From: Trichoplax adhaerens
Lineage: Eukaryota; Placozoa; Uniplacotomia; Trichoplacea; Trichoplacidae
Length of the DNA: 64,000 nucleotides
Direction of reading: 5' to 3'
Assembly (NCBI RefSeq): GCF_000150275.1
Contig: NW_002060943.1
Coordinates: forward strand, 4,484,008-4,548,007
The translations under genes were made by a program, and so were the position numbers. Positions 1 through 13,400 of the stretch are shown here, one piece after another. Every line of letters starts with the position of its first letter. The first letter of the stretch is position 1. Below the pieces are notes generated by a model. That model saw nothing but the letters and a program-made list of their open reading frames with translations, was not told where the DNA came from and searched no databases.

Positions 1-1435
1 TATGCAAGCAAAGTTGCTCTGTCGATAACAACCGTTATAAGAAAATGCAATAATCAAAATGGCTGAGTAGAAAACTCTATAAAGATTCTATGTTTATTCA
101 ATTTTCATCAGAGTATTACATCAAATCAAAATTGAAAGGCCCAGTGACCACACTTAGCGATATAACGAATACTATTTCAAAAATCAATACTCTGTAGAAA
201 TTACTACCTTAGAGCTATTCGTTTTACATGAAGAAATCTTGAGGTAAAAAGTACTGTAAGAATGTTATACTGACCTATTGAAATGAACCCATAATCAGAG
301 TAATCTAACAGTAGTATAAATACCCCGCGCTGCTATTCGAGGGATGATGGGTGGCATTTTGAAATAAAGACTAATAAATTTTTGATATCTGAATAAGTAA
401 AATCAATACTGCACGAGAGAATAATTTATTGATATTTATGTACTCATAATATTTCAGTATGTTGAATATTAAGAAGTACTATCGATAGGCAAGATCTTAA
501 AATTAACTAGCATTTCTGTATATGGCATTCCATTCTCAAAATGATGTCGTAGGCAAAAAAGCTACTCTGTCTATTACAATAATAAATTAGATGCCAATAT
601 AATGGCAACATCGATTATCGGTATAGCTATAAAATTAATCGATTAAAGATTATAAGATCCAGTATTTAAATAGTGATTCTGCTTTTACATTCATCAACTG
701 AAATATTTTATGAGATCATTAAAGTAAACAAGTTTTTAAAGACTTCCCTTTAACTTTTGCATATATATGCTGTGGTTCTGACAGGAATTTTTGGCTTAAG
801 TTCAAAGTGTATTAGATAAGGAAGTTTTCATTTTCAAGCGCTTCGGATTGCTGCCAATGTTCCGCACTAAATGAGATATATTTGAAGATATCAACAGAGA
901 TATACCTCTAAGCTTGGCTAGGTATCCAATATTAGGATATTTTATGGTTACCGCCATACTTCCTATTTAAATTAACTAAAGTCGATATGATACACTAAAT
1001 ATAAACGTTGTTACCTATAGAAAGGGGTTTAATTATTGTATATTAACTTTATAGATATTTATGCCAATCAACTCGACAGGCAATATTATTTCAATAGTTA
1101 TGCTAATGATCTTTCTGAGATTTACGCTATTAAACTATTGCATTGGGTACAAATACAGTTTGTAAGTGAAATCATTTACGATAAAGCCACATTTATACTT
1201 AAACAATTTTCTGGTCTAGCAAATATCATCATTAAAGATCGAAAGAAAAAATATTTTTACATCGTGATTAAATCTAATAAATATCTCCTAAATTGCCACT
1301 CTACTAATCAAAGATCAATTTGTAATTTAATAATAAAAAAGTTAGTAACGCTGCTGTTGCCACTTCAAGGTAATCATTAGTGCTAATTGGAAAGTATTAT
1401 TATTATCATCCATAGCTGTGACATTATTCAAGGAC
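1..1435. other. No supported gene; downstream flank of the DCDC1-like gene
   Basis: AT-rich sequence without recognisable protein families. One plus-strand frame (1036-1380, 114 codons, TTG start) is open and includes a lysine-rich stretch (DRKKKYFYIV), but no splice-consistent partner exon or known domain was found. The 3' end of the minus-strand gene is at 1436, so its 3' UTR and polyadenylation signals should fall in the right-hand part of this stretch. Confidence 0.4.
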
Positions 1436-4400
1436 TTAGTTTTTCTTATCAGTAGTTTCCGATATTAACGACGCTTTAATTAAACTTTGCTTAATACGTT
1501 CCTTGTCAGGTCGTCGTGACCTTACCCATTGCGCTTTAGCTTCAATATTATGCAATTTCTCTTGCAGAGTAATATAATGTTCACCACATGATATGCAAAC
1601 AAGCTGGTCACGTTGGATATCATTAAAATATTTTATTATTTTGCCGTCTCCATCATATAACTTCCTTGCTGCTGAGGCTATGCTTAAGCGGCCAGTAGCA
1701 TCGGTTAGTAGCTCATCTAGGGTGGATCCAAATATAAATGTTGTCTTTTTAGGATCGGTACCATTCAGGTAAGCAGCTACTCTGATGGTTTTATGCTGTA
1801 AATATAATCGTCGGCTCATGGCTTCAGCTGATTTATTCACTTTATTAGCAGTAATAGCTGTAGTACTTTGAAGTTGTGATGCCTTTTCTTGTTCTAGATG
1901 GGCTTGAAGTTTATTGATGTTTCTACTCAATCGTTTTTCTAATATCCGATTAGAACTGGCAGATTTTTTATTGCTGCCGCTAACCGTCTGTACGCTAGAT
2001 TCATCACCAGTTTGCATCTGTCCTCTAACTTGTCGTAGGCGATGTTTAGTTTGTTGCAATAATAGCTCTGCGTGGCTGATTTTATCTCGATTCTTTTTTA
2101 CATTTTGTTGGTTGCTAATAACATCTAGAATAACAGAAAAATCGGGAGCAAAGTCTTAATACTAAACGAAATACTTGCCGTTTTAATCAATTTAACTTAA
2201 TTACATCTACAGCTACTATATCGGAAGTAAATTATCATGTAGTGACTTTTACTTTCTCGTAAGTGATAGAAAAAGGAACTGAGCAATATCTTCATCAGGG
2301 ACTTCTCCTAGAAGTTCCAGTCTTAGTTTATAATCATTTCAATCGTGGCAGTAATTGCAGTAATGTTAAATTATAGGAAAATTATCTGAATTAAAAATTT
2401 ACATGCTATTTTTGAGAAAATTCTGAGCCTGATTTATATATTTTGTAAATACCTGCTGGATTAATAAATGGTTCACCACAAGAAACCCAAACAGGAACTG
2501 GTCTTAACTTTAACTCTGCAAAATCGAAAACTTCTTCATCTTCTCCTTCAGTACTGGTCAAGACTGAGCTTAGTATATCATTATTAGCATTAATTTCAGG
2601 TCTTTCTCTCTCTATAATACTATGCTCAGAATTTTCAATGTCATTCTCTCTACCATTTATAGACTCAGCATTCCGTGACTGATTGTCATCGATAGATAAA
2701 TCTTGCATGTTTTCATTTAGTTCGGGTGGATCGTCGTCATTAGGCTCAACATCTTGATTAGTTGTATCTTGAGCTAGCTGGCTGTTGCTATCTACTAGAT
2801 TCCTGTTTTCGCTATTTTGTACTAATTGATCTCGTGATAGCTGATTATCACTGAATGCTTCAGCTTGATTGCAATTGCTGTCAAAGTTTGAGCTACCTTG
2901 ATCAAACACATCTGCACCTTCTTCAGTTTGATTGGTTTCCTCAGACGCGTTTTCCATATTTGGATCAGGATTGTCTTGAGATTGTTGTTCTTCACCGTTT
3001 TCGATTTCATGCCTATTTGCTATGAGATCCGGCTCTTGGTTATTTAATATATAAGTTTCATTTTCTCCATTAGTTTGTTGATTGCCTTCAACATTGTCTC
3101 CATCTTTTTCTAATGCCGCTTGCAATGTATTTATATTCTTCATCTCCATTTTAGTATTTGATTTTGCTACCTGGTCTATCTCATTTTCCTGATCAGATGC
3201 TGTTTGTTCTAAAGTTTTCTCTAAAAGGCCGTAAGTTAAAGGATCAACTTTATATTTTCATAGATTGATTCCAAATCTAGTATTTAATTTACAAATAAAA
3301 CTTTTGCTAATTACCGAGCCTATCTAGAGAAGCTTTAGAAAGAGATGCTTTTCGCTTCATTTCGCGATATAAATCATTCATATCAAGAATTAATTTCCCG
3401 CGACGACTATACAATCTTCTAGCACTTCTAGGCAGTCCCAACCTCGTTGTGCAAAGATCCAGTAGCTAAAAATATTTTAGAATTAAAGAGAACTTGCAAT
3501 TATAACTATAACATAATAATAAGTCGAAAGTAATACTGCAAGATTAGCTATATGTTGTTGAGCACTTCTAATATTAAAGAATAAATTAACTAGTGAATAG
3601 TGCTTACAGCACGAGCCTACCTCTGTGATGCTAGAGCCACTAATAACAGCAGCCTCATTCTTGTTAGCTCTACCATTTCTGTAAGCAAGTACTTTAACAT
3701 GATGAACTTGTGGTGCTTGTTTAATATTTTGCGAAATAACCTTAACGTTCGTTGCTTGACGTAAATCATTGACTTCACTTTCCCAATAGTTTTTAGTCTG
3801 AACAGCATTTTCAGTCGTTAAATCAACCTAGTTAAGAATGTAATGAAATTGTTTCAATATTAGCTAATTCTAATCCGTAAATAGTATAAATTTGACATCT
3901 ACAAGATAATGCACATTGACGTGATGTATCATAGAGGAATATACCTTTCCATGTAAGCATTTTAAGGTTAGCGGCAACTTTAGAGTGTTATTTGTTGCTA
4001 CAATTTATTGAAAAAAGTCGGCAGTTAATTATTGTTTGTTAGCAAATTTTTGATTCGTCTACCTCTATTTTTGCTGCTATCATTTTGCAATCCTCGAAAT
4101 TAACGTATAAAATATACGACTATTTTAAACCTATCTGCAATTTAGACTATTACATCATAATATTTATTATCAATATCAATATTCCTTTTACCATTAGGTA
4201 ACTATACTTTAATTAATAAAAATAATAATTGTATGAGCTAATACCGTAATTGATTGCATATGGTAGTAAAACGCAAATCTTGTGGACAAAAGCATTATGT
4301 AAATGTTAATTTATATCATTTGTTAATGGTTATATGAAGGGGTTCTTGTCGTCATTAAAGGATTGTTTGCAAGGATTTTACTGTAAACGTTATAAAGTGC

Positions 4401-7400
4401 TAGACAGCATTATAACTATGTAAATATGATTGCTGAATTTTACCATCTCCCATCGCACAAGCGAATGCCACTGGATGTTCTATACGCTTAAATTTTCTTC
4501 GACCTCTAGCTGCTTTACCGCAGGCATCGCATAAGAAAAGTTCTTGATTTCCCGTCAACGCAATATAAGTAAACCCCTACAATAATATTGTTCCGCATTA
4601 TCTTCTAAGCTGAATTTTTTAAATTAATGGAATTTATGCAAGTACCGGCTGGACAATTTTGATGGGTCCCATAACCGCAAAAGTGCATAAGCTAGCATTA
4701 ATTGCCGCTGTAATTTCTGTTTAGAAATCAATTTTCAATTGCACTTATTAGTTTTTATTGTTAACCGTTATCTTGAAGGCAAATATTATGCTAAACTTCT
4801 TAAGGGCCTTATTGCATTATAATTAAAGCGTTGATCTTAAGCACCTTTATCAAAAATATCTGTCGAAAATGCTTCAATCATTTGTGTTATAGGATTATGA
4901 TGCCATCGTTGATGCCCTTGGCCGTAATCAAATGATTTAACTTGTTGTATAGTAACGGTAGCTTTATCATATGTGGCAGATTTCGGCTGATATAGACTAG
5001 GCATGGTAACGGTTAAGCCCAATTTCATGTTAAATTTAGCTAGAATATAACTAGAATAGATCATTGAAAGCGAATGAATAATATTATCAGGTTTATAATT
5101 AATATTAATAATAAGGAGTTGCAATCTATCTGTATTGTAATTTATTCGTGCAATCATTGCATGATTTCGGAAAGTATCAGTTAGAGAATCTAATTTTATA
5201 TCTATCCTAATAAAGCTGAGGTATACTGATATTTGCGAATACTAAAAACTGTAATTTAAGTCAAATACAGTCCTTCATTATTTAAATTTAAGAAACTAAA
5301 ATTCTAATAATTTTGTTTGTATTGTATTTGAAGTTGTGATATTAACTTACCCATCTTCTGTTATGATCCATCTTTGTGTGATATCGGTTACATCCTTTTT
5401 CTTTAGGATGATGCTGGCATTGGGTATTAACTAAATCAATTCAGTTAAATACAGAATTAATTGCTTCATAATGGAATTCTATTCGTAACCGTACTGATAT
5501 TATAAATAAGGTCGATTGGAATGATTACTTGTAAGTGGAAAGTCTCGTTATATTTTTAAACTGTAGTATTGTACCTCTCCATCTGCAGCTAACACAATAT
5601 TAGGATTAGATTTACAACAGATGAAATTTTGCTTTGTAAATAACCACTGCTGGGCAATATATGCTTTCTCAATCTTTTTATATGTGTCTTCAGATGATCT
5701 AGAAGAAAATGATTGACATCGAGTAAAAACAGCGTTGAAAATATCTTCTGTATATGATGATACTATAACGTCATTAAGATAGAGAGTATCCTAGTAGAAG
5801 ATCATATATTTCTGTAATTTACTTCATGTTGATAATCTGCCGCATGACTTCCATTTTAGAATCATGATTTGCTACCGCTTCATCATCAGTTAGTAATGGA
5901 TGTGAATTTAATTGCCATGGCTTTTTCAATTTCTCTAATCGTTCATCAGCGCGTGCATGGGACATTTGGTGGTAACTTTCATAATCCTCATCGTCTAAAT
6001 CATCTTCAGCCATAATTCCATGATAGATTTTAGTCAATCGATCCCTTTCCTTGGCAGTGATAGCGCTCTTACCGATACGAATACTGGATTGAGTAGTGAT
6101 TAACTCAGATGCAGAAGGTTTAATCACATCCAAAACAAAATCTAAAATAGAAAAATCGATTGATAGCTCTTAATTAGGTTATAGTATAAATAATATTTCA
6201 ACTTAGAATTTATGAGACCTCATATGTAGAGAGAGATGTGAAGAAAATTTTTTGTAACAATGACTACCTAGATATTTACTGCCTGCTTACCTGCTGGATG
6301 ACGTAAACTGCAAAAATATTTCAGCTTGTCGACGTCATGCATTAATATGGTTAACAATTCTTTCTTTTTCGTTTCCATTTTAATTGACTTAGGATTAACC
6401 CAATTCTCACCACAAGATATATATAATATCGTTTCGTCCGCCTCAATGGCATCAAGGTTCAATAATTCTTTACCTTGGATGTCGAAAACTCGTCGAGCAG
6501 CAAATGGTAATTCTAATTTACTAGTGCACTTCTCTAAAAACTAATCCGATGACAGAAAATTAGCAGTTAATCTAGCACTCTGGCCGATAAATGAAATTGT
6601 AATTTGTGGTTGTATCTGTCTGATTTGTATGATACTTCAAACTAAAATGAATATGAACGATTACAGTATTTTTGGACTGACTAATTTTTCCAAACTAAGC
6701 ATTTACGTTAAATCTCATTTTTATTCTGACGGTAATAGGGATAGTGTTTACCCAGTTAATGTTTCACGTTTAATTCAATGATTATTAAATGAATTGATAT
6801 AACTTACAGTTTGCATTTCGGCATCGAACTCTGTTTCTTCAGTAGGTGAATTAAATGAATTTCTAATCGAACATCAGTTACATGGTTGTATTTACTTTTT
6901 CGTATATGAAGCAGTAAGAGATTTCTCACACATTATGATTTTACATTACAAATAAAAGCTTACTTGGAATTAGAATTGCCTTGTACTTTTGGAGAAGTCT
7001 TTATATAATATGCAATGTAAGATAATAAATGACAGCTGAGAACTACCACACGATATCTACTAATAGCTTCACAGTCGTTAGTAGTACTGTACATCTAGTA
7101 TTAAACCGTACAATTTCTAGCATTATACTCTAATTTACCCATGACTTCTTCGGAATCACGATGGTCGCAGAAATCTCGTTAAAATTACCGCCATTTCGAT
7201 ATACTTTTATACTTCTACATGCTATCACAAGTAAATAATAAGAGTGCTGTTTACTATCTGTAAATGCGAATATACCTTGACATAGGGTGATTTTCGAACA
7301 AGCCAAGGAAAGAATGAACTTTTTTATAGCATACTCAAAAATCTCGAGTATGATTATGTACTAACCTATGCTAGTTTTATTAATATCGCCGGACTTAGCT

Positions 7401-10400
7401 TTCAATGAAGGAGCAAAGGGCATTATAAACCCTTCCATGGGCCAGGTGAATGTCTAAGGATTATTCAGGCGTAAAATAATTTTAAAGGAAGCTTATCACA
7501 ACATGAGTAGCTTTTAATTAACATTATGGATTTATTGAAGCCTGTAGCAGCATTTTAACCTCATTAAAGTGACCATCCGCATTGGAAGGCCATGATAAAC
7601 TTCTTTTGCTCCATTCGGGGTTTTCGACAACGGAATATTTAAACTGTCCGATAGAGTGGAAACCTTCCTGTTTAATACCCCACCTAAAATACGGTTGGAA
7701 TAACTTAAAATTAATCATGCTAGTTCTCCTATTTAGGAATAAGGATTATTCAAAAGTATATATTGATGTTATTAATACAGGGATGTTAAGGAGTAAAACT
7801 TTTTTATTTTATCATGGTAATATGCGATACTGTAATCATTTCATTTCTCTTTAAGGCAATCTCAGATATGCAATACCTTTGGCGTGATAAATTTCGGCTA
7901 AGCCTTGGAATCAATGTAAGCGTAAATTGAAGATTGCCTAGAATCAAAATATTTAGTCGTGTATGAGCTTAGAGGATTCTATTCTGATGAATTCATTCAC
8001 AAGTAAATGCGCTTTATGAATCAATCCATGAAATGCAAACTGAACGTTCAATTTACCTTGACGAGATGAAAGTACTGTACAGTCATTTGTTAGTGTTAAC
8101 TGTAGTTCTGGCTCATTCTAGAATATTTCAATGAAAATTTAATTTCAAAGTTAATTTCAGGATAGAAAATTAAACAGCTTGTTTCCAAAGGGCCAACAAA
8201 TAAAAAGAATTAAAGATATCTTCCATTTATGCTCTATTCATATTACCTTAATATAAACATTGCCGTCCCCACTCCAACACCATATTTGATTTGGATCTTT
8301 AGATTTACTGTAAATATAGCATAAGCTCTAATTTAAAAATGAGCATCGACTTTGGATGTCTGAAAGACTGTCGAAATGTATTAGACGATGAAAGGAAAAA
8401 AATTATCAATAGTCGCTATGATTTTATGGTTCACAGTGTCTAGATTTTTTGCTGAAATAGGTAATAACTTTGATTGGACATTTATGTTACTTTATGATTT
8501 TTTAAACTTAATCTTAATTCCTTTCACTGAAGCTATTAAAAGTGACAATATTTAATTCAAGGCTAACTATCATCTAAGTTATATTATAATTTGGATGGTA
8601 ATATATTTTCGCAGGATATTGAATTAGAATATGATAGCATGTGAAATTATTGGCTAGCTTTCTTTATATAGCGCTATCGTTAACGTTTTTAAAATGGAGA
8701 TTTTAAACATTAATAATTTCGGGTGATATTTTAGGAAGATACCTTAACTAGCTTACTATAAATTCACGAATATATTACAGAAATAGAGCACGCACTTGTT
8801 ACAATAATAAGTTAGAATATAATACTATACGAAATTAATTACAAACTAGCTCTCTTAACTATCGTTGTCATTAGCGTTTTTAAAATGGAAACTTGAAACA
8901 TTATTAATTTCGTGGCGATATTCGTACTAAGATGCTTTAATGAGCTTGCTATAAATTTATTAATATATGAAAGAAATAGAGCATGCAGTTATTACGATGT
9001 TAAATTATAATGTGATACCATATGGAACTAATTACAAATCAGCTTTCTTCATGCAGTGTTATCGTTAACATTTTTAAAACGAAGATTTGAAACATTCTTA
9101 GTTTGGTGACAATAATGGTAGCAAGATAGCTTAACTAACTTACTATAGCTTCACTCATATGTAACAGAAATAGAGTATGAACCTATTGCGATATTAAATT
9201 AGAATATGATACTGAATGAAATCAATTACAAATTAGCTTTCTTCATGTAGCATTATCGTTGATGGTTTTAAAATGGAAATGCAAATCATCATTAATTCCT
9301 TAACGTTAACAGTAGTAAGATACCTTGCGAGCTTACTATAACTTTATTAATATACAACAGATATAGAGTATCTACCAGCTTAAATACTTACTATTTGCGC
9401 AGGGCTACCTCATAGCCACTATACGTTTCAGCTTGATTTGGAATCTCCAAAGTAATCAGATGATCTAATTTAGTTAGAGCCAAGCTTGTTAGCGATTTAC
9501 AGCAAATGTGGCCGTCCTATACAAGTAGACCAGAGGAAATCTAGTTAGTTAACTAAAATGGTTTTTAAAACTTTTCTCGAATATTTGTCATTACTTGATG
9601 GATGATCCATTGCTGAGCCATAGGAGGCCAAAGCTCTTTATGATCTAACCTGTATTTCTTATCATAGGAAATATCTGGGTATAAAATCATGTTTTTGCTA
9701 ACCTATTCAAACAAAACAGAACAAGAAGCCGCATATAATTACCCTTAGTGCAAATCTGTATTTCAAGGCTGAGGAAATTCAATTTTTCAAATTACTGCTT
9801 ATAGTGAACATTTATAACTGAAAGCATTTCGATCGTGATTTACCTTGGAACGCAAATAATGCGAATTTCTATCAATTTCTTTTGGTTGGCCACCAATATC
9901 GCCCATTGCTGTTGGTAATTCTCTGGAAGAGAGCTCAGTCAGAACTTCCCATTGACTTCCACTATAGTATTCAGAGATGTTAATAATCGCTTAATTTCAT
10001 TCATCAATGAATTTGCCAGCTTTATACGTCAATCGGTTGCGTATTTATTGCTATCTTATTTTTTGCTATAAAATATTTTTAGCTTTGCAAAGCGTACCCT
10101 TGCCAATCTATTTCATCAAAGGTTCCTAATTCTTCAGCACCAATAAATTGCATTCCGTCGGGAGTGCATCCTTGAACAACTTTGTTTAAGACGAACTGAA
10201 GTGTTCGGGCTGAAAATAATATACGATAGGAAAGGTAATATTTAGAAAATAATTTCTTTCGAACTTTAGCTTCGCTTTATCTATTACGAGGTTTGATATC
10301 GCTATATTTTGCCTGTTTTTGAACTTTTATTTACCCGATTACAATACTACGTACTGTTTAAAGGTATGAAATCTTCACCATAAGAAATCCATACATCCTG

Positions 10401-13400
10401 ATCGTATTCTAAATCCAAAACCGATTTTATCTGAAAATAATGATAATTAATGTACAAGTCAAATTCATGTTTTCATAATTATTCATAATTATCGTACTAC
10501 TTCTGATATTCATATTCAATATACTTGAGTAACTCATTTCATTCCTATCGTCTAAATTTGATGTGAAACATTTATCTACTTACTTCGTCTCCTTGGCGTG
10601 TAAATAACCTTTGTGGAACAAGTGAAAAGCCGCTGATGGTATTCTTACCAACCTTCTGGAAATATTCATTGCAGCGATCGAGTAACTTTATAAAAAAATT
10701 GCGATATATTGCATTACTTTGACTCTCCATATCTCATCCATAACTCGTATTAATGGAATTACTGATTTGAATTAATAAAGCATCATAGTACTACCGATAT
10801 CGAACATACGATTTTTATTACTAGTAATAAGGGATTGGGAAATAAATGTAGGCGAAATAGGATAATTTGGGCGTTAGGGTGATTACATAAGGCGATTACT
10901 AGCATCATACCTTTTCTATAACAACTCTATCATTACTTGCGCCAAAGCCTGACTGTCTAACGTTAAAATGGATAACCTTAAAATCTACATCATCGCCATT
11001 TATGTGAACCTATTTCCAAGAAAAGTTCAGAGTCGCATCAAAAGCTGCTTAAATAAACATCAAATCAAATAATCCTGCTATATATCGTGGGGCATATTAA
11101 ATGAATAGTAAAAAATCGTATAAATATCCAACCATTAATGATTAGTACCTTCAGGCGTAAACCTTTAGCCCCTAATAAGCGATCTGATGTTTCCATAACC
11201 GGAATATGTTGCAATTTATAGGTCGCTTCATTGGCCTGCTTCGGATTGATGCGATTAAATATTGACGAAATTAGCCCATTATGGATTAAAAAGATTATAC
11301 CTTTTCTTCTTCATATAAATTAGAAATGCTTTCTAAGTCTGCTTGTAACGTTGCTATACCCTTTTTGACTTTATCCTTTAACTGTTCATTCTAATTTTTC
11401 AAAGAAATAACATTGTAATTGCGTTGTAACTATCACCAATACTGCACAAATGTCTGTGAGTAATCGATAATTAAATAGAATTTTAAATAACGCTAGTTTG
11501 AAAGAACGAATATTTTAAGGATCGTTAATAACTTGCTATCTGTCTCTTTTAAATTTTTAAGGCACCCATTTGCTTTGATTATGTATTATTGTTAATACAG
11601 GAGAGATACTGTTGACGTACCTTTACGTTTTCAAAGTTAGCCTGCTCTATAGTATATTCGGCTATCGTCAATCCTAACTCACCGTGATTGGTATTACCTT
11701 GCAATCTTTGATCAAGCTATCCATTTATTATAGAGTTACGAGAGTAGTAACGATAATAGTAATAAGTTATGACCATTAACCTGAAATAGACATCTATTCG
11801 TATGCTGCAAATAATGATTACCTTTTTCCCGTATTTTTTAACTTCATTTAATCGAAGCGTTAAAGCATGAATTGCATTTCGAATATATTCTTAATAAATA
11901 CCGATGTGGAAATAATGTTACGTCGTAGTTAGTTTCAATAGGTTTCTACAAATACCCCTACTTAACTTAAATTTAATATTTACCATAAGCACCCTTTGGG
12001 CTAAAATGTTCTGCACCTCTGGTAACCCACAGAGGGCCAAAGACTTTGCTTTGGCTTTTGATTTGAAGGCAATCTATTAAAGCTGGCACTAGTAGACAAA
12101 TTAATCGCGTTACTTTGAAGCTTACTCAGAAATTGTTAGCATTGGATGATATGATTTAAAATTATTGCAAAAATATAAAGGCACCTGTCGAAAGATCTAT
12201 TATTTGCTCGCCTTTCCAATTATATACCGCAGTGCAATGAGATTCCAGCTTAAATTTTTGAGTGCATAATTCCATTAACTAACAGACAAATAGAAATGTA
12301 GAACATAAAATCAACATTAAAGTTGATGTCGATTCGCTAGTAATATTTTAGCTGAAGGTTTGGTAAAATTTAAGAATATTCATGAAGCACGAAATTATGC
12401 GTAACATTGTAAATATTTACTCCACAAATACTAGGAGATCCAGGAATAATATGGTAGGCATGCAAGTACTATTTTATCTATTGACCCTTAAATTCCATAA
12501 TTTATGTCCGGCTATCTCTTGGTATTTACGATCGAAAATTTAAGGTACTAGTAGCCTCTAAATAAAGGAATCTTGCTTTGCGTAAATTTACATCACGAAA
12601 AGAAGTATCGTATATGACTAGGGGAACATTTCCTTTAAAATGTGGACAAGATGTAGCCTACCTCATCTACATCTCTACTGACGAGATAAATATTGCTAGT
12701 CCATTCTTGATTGCGAAAGATCATGTATCGGTTATTCTTCGCTACAAGCATTGATCTATAAATTATGTTCAAATAAATATGTTATTTAAATATTGTATTA
12801 AATAGCAAATTCTTTCATTTAATTTAAAGTTTATCATTAATTGTATAATTAATCAGTGAAATCATTTGATATGATATCACTACTTACTTTAATCTATCAG
12901 ACATTATAGCTGTCTTTGCCTTTCCTCTTTTCTTGTCTTGCGGTAAGACAAGCCCAGTTAATGTCCATTTAGTATTTTGCATTGCTGCTGAGTTATCTAA
13001 ATGATCAAAATTAAATTTTAGAAGCAATTTCAGGGATTTGCTAAAATTTTCGGTTATTTATTATTTTGCACATTCTGACCGCAAGAGAATTTTAATCAGA
13101 ACTGTGCTATTCTTCTTGCAGGTTTGTTGATATACCTTCTAAGTTCATGTCAGGATTTTTAAATGCTTCGCCGCACGATACATACACATCACAATTAATA
13201 TAAATTTTTATTTCTTTGGTGACAAGCGTGCCATCGGCTAGAAATAATTTTCTGGCCGCAGACGGTAGGTTCATCTTTCTTGTACATTCATCTAAGATCT
13301 ACAACGCGTTATATTGTAAGCTTCTAGCCTTTTCCGATTATATGAAATAGACCAAATTGTAGCTAATACACAGCATCTAATTATTCCTAGAATAAAACTG

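Noticed and set aside
1036-1380. 114-codon open plus frame near the left edge
   Set aside because: It has a TTG start, no splice partner and no family, and is compatible with chance in AT-rich DNA. It is noted in the flank entry but not called as a gene.
1914-2159. Plus-strand 81-codon frame, cysteine- and leucine-rich
   Set aside because: It is the complement of the last DCDC1-like exon, which has a clear DCX module on the minus strand.
2822-3010. Minus frame of 62 codons within the DCDC1-like gene
   Set aside because: It lies in another frame of the acidic exon 2453-3220, whose own frame joins its neighbours in phase.
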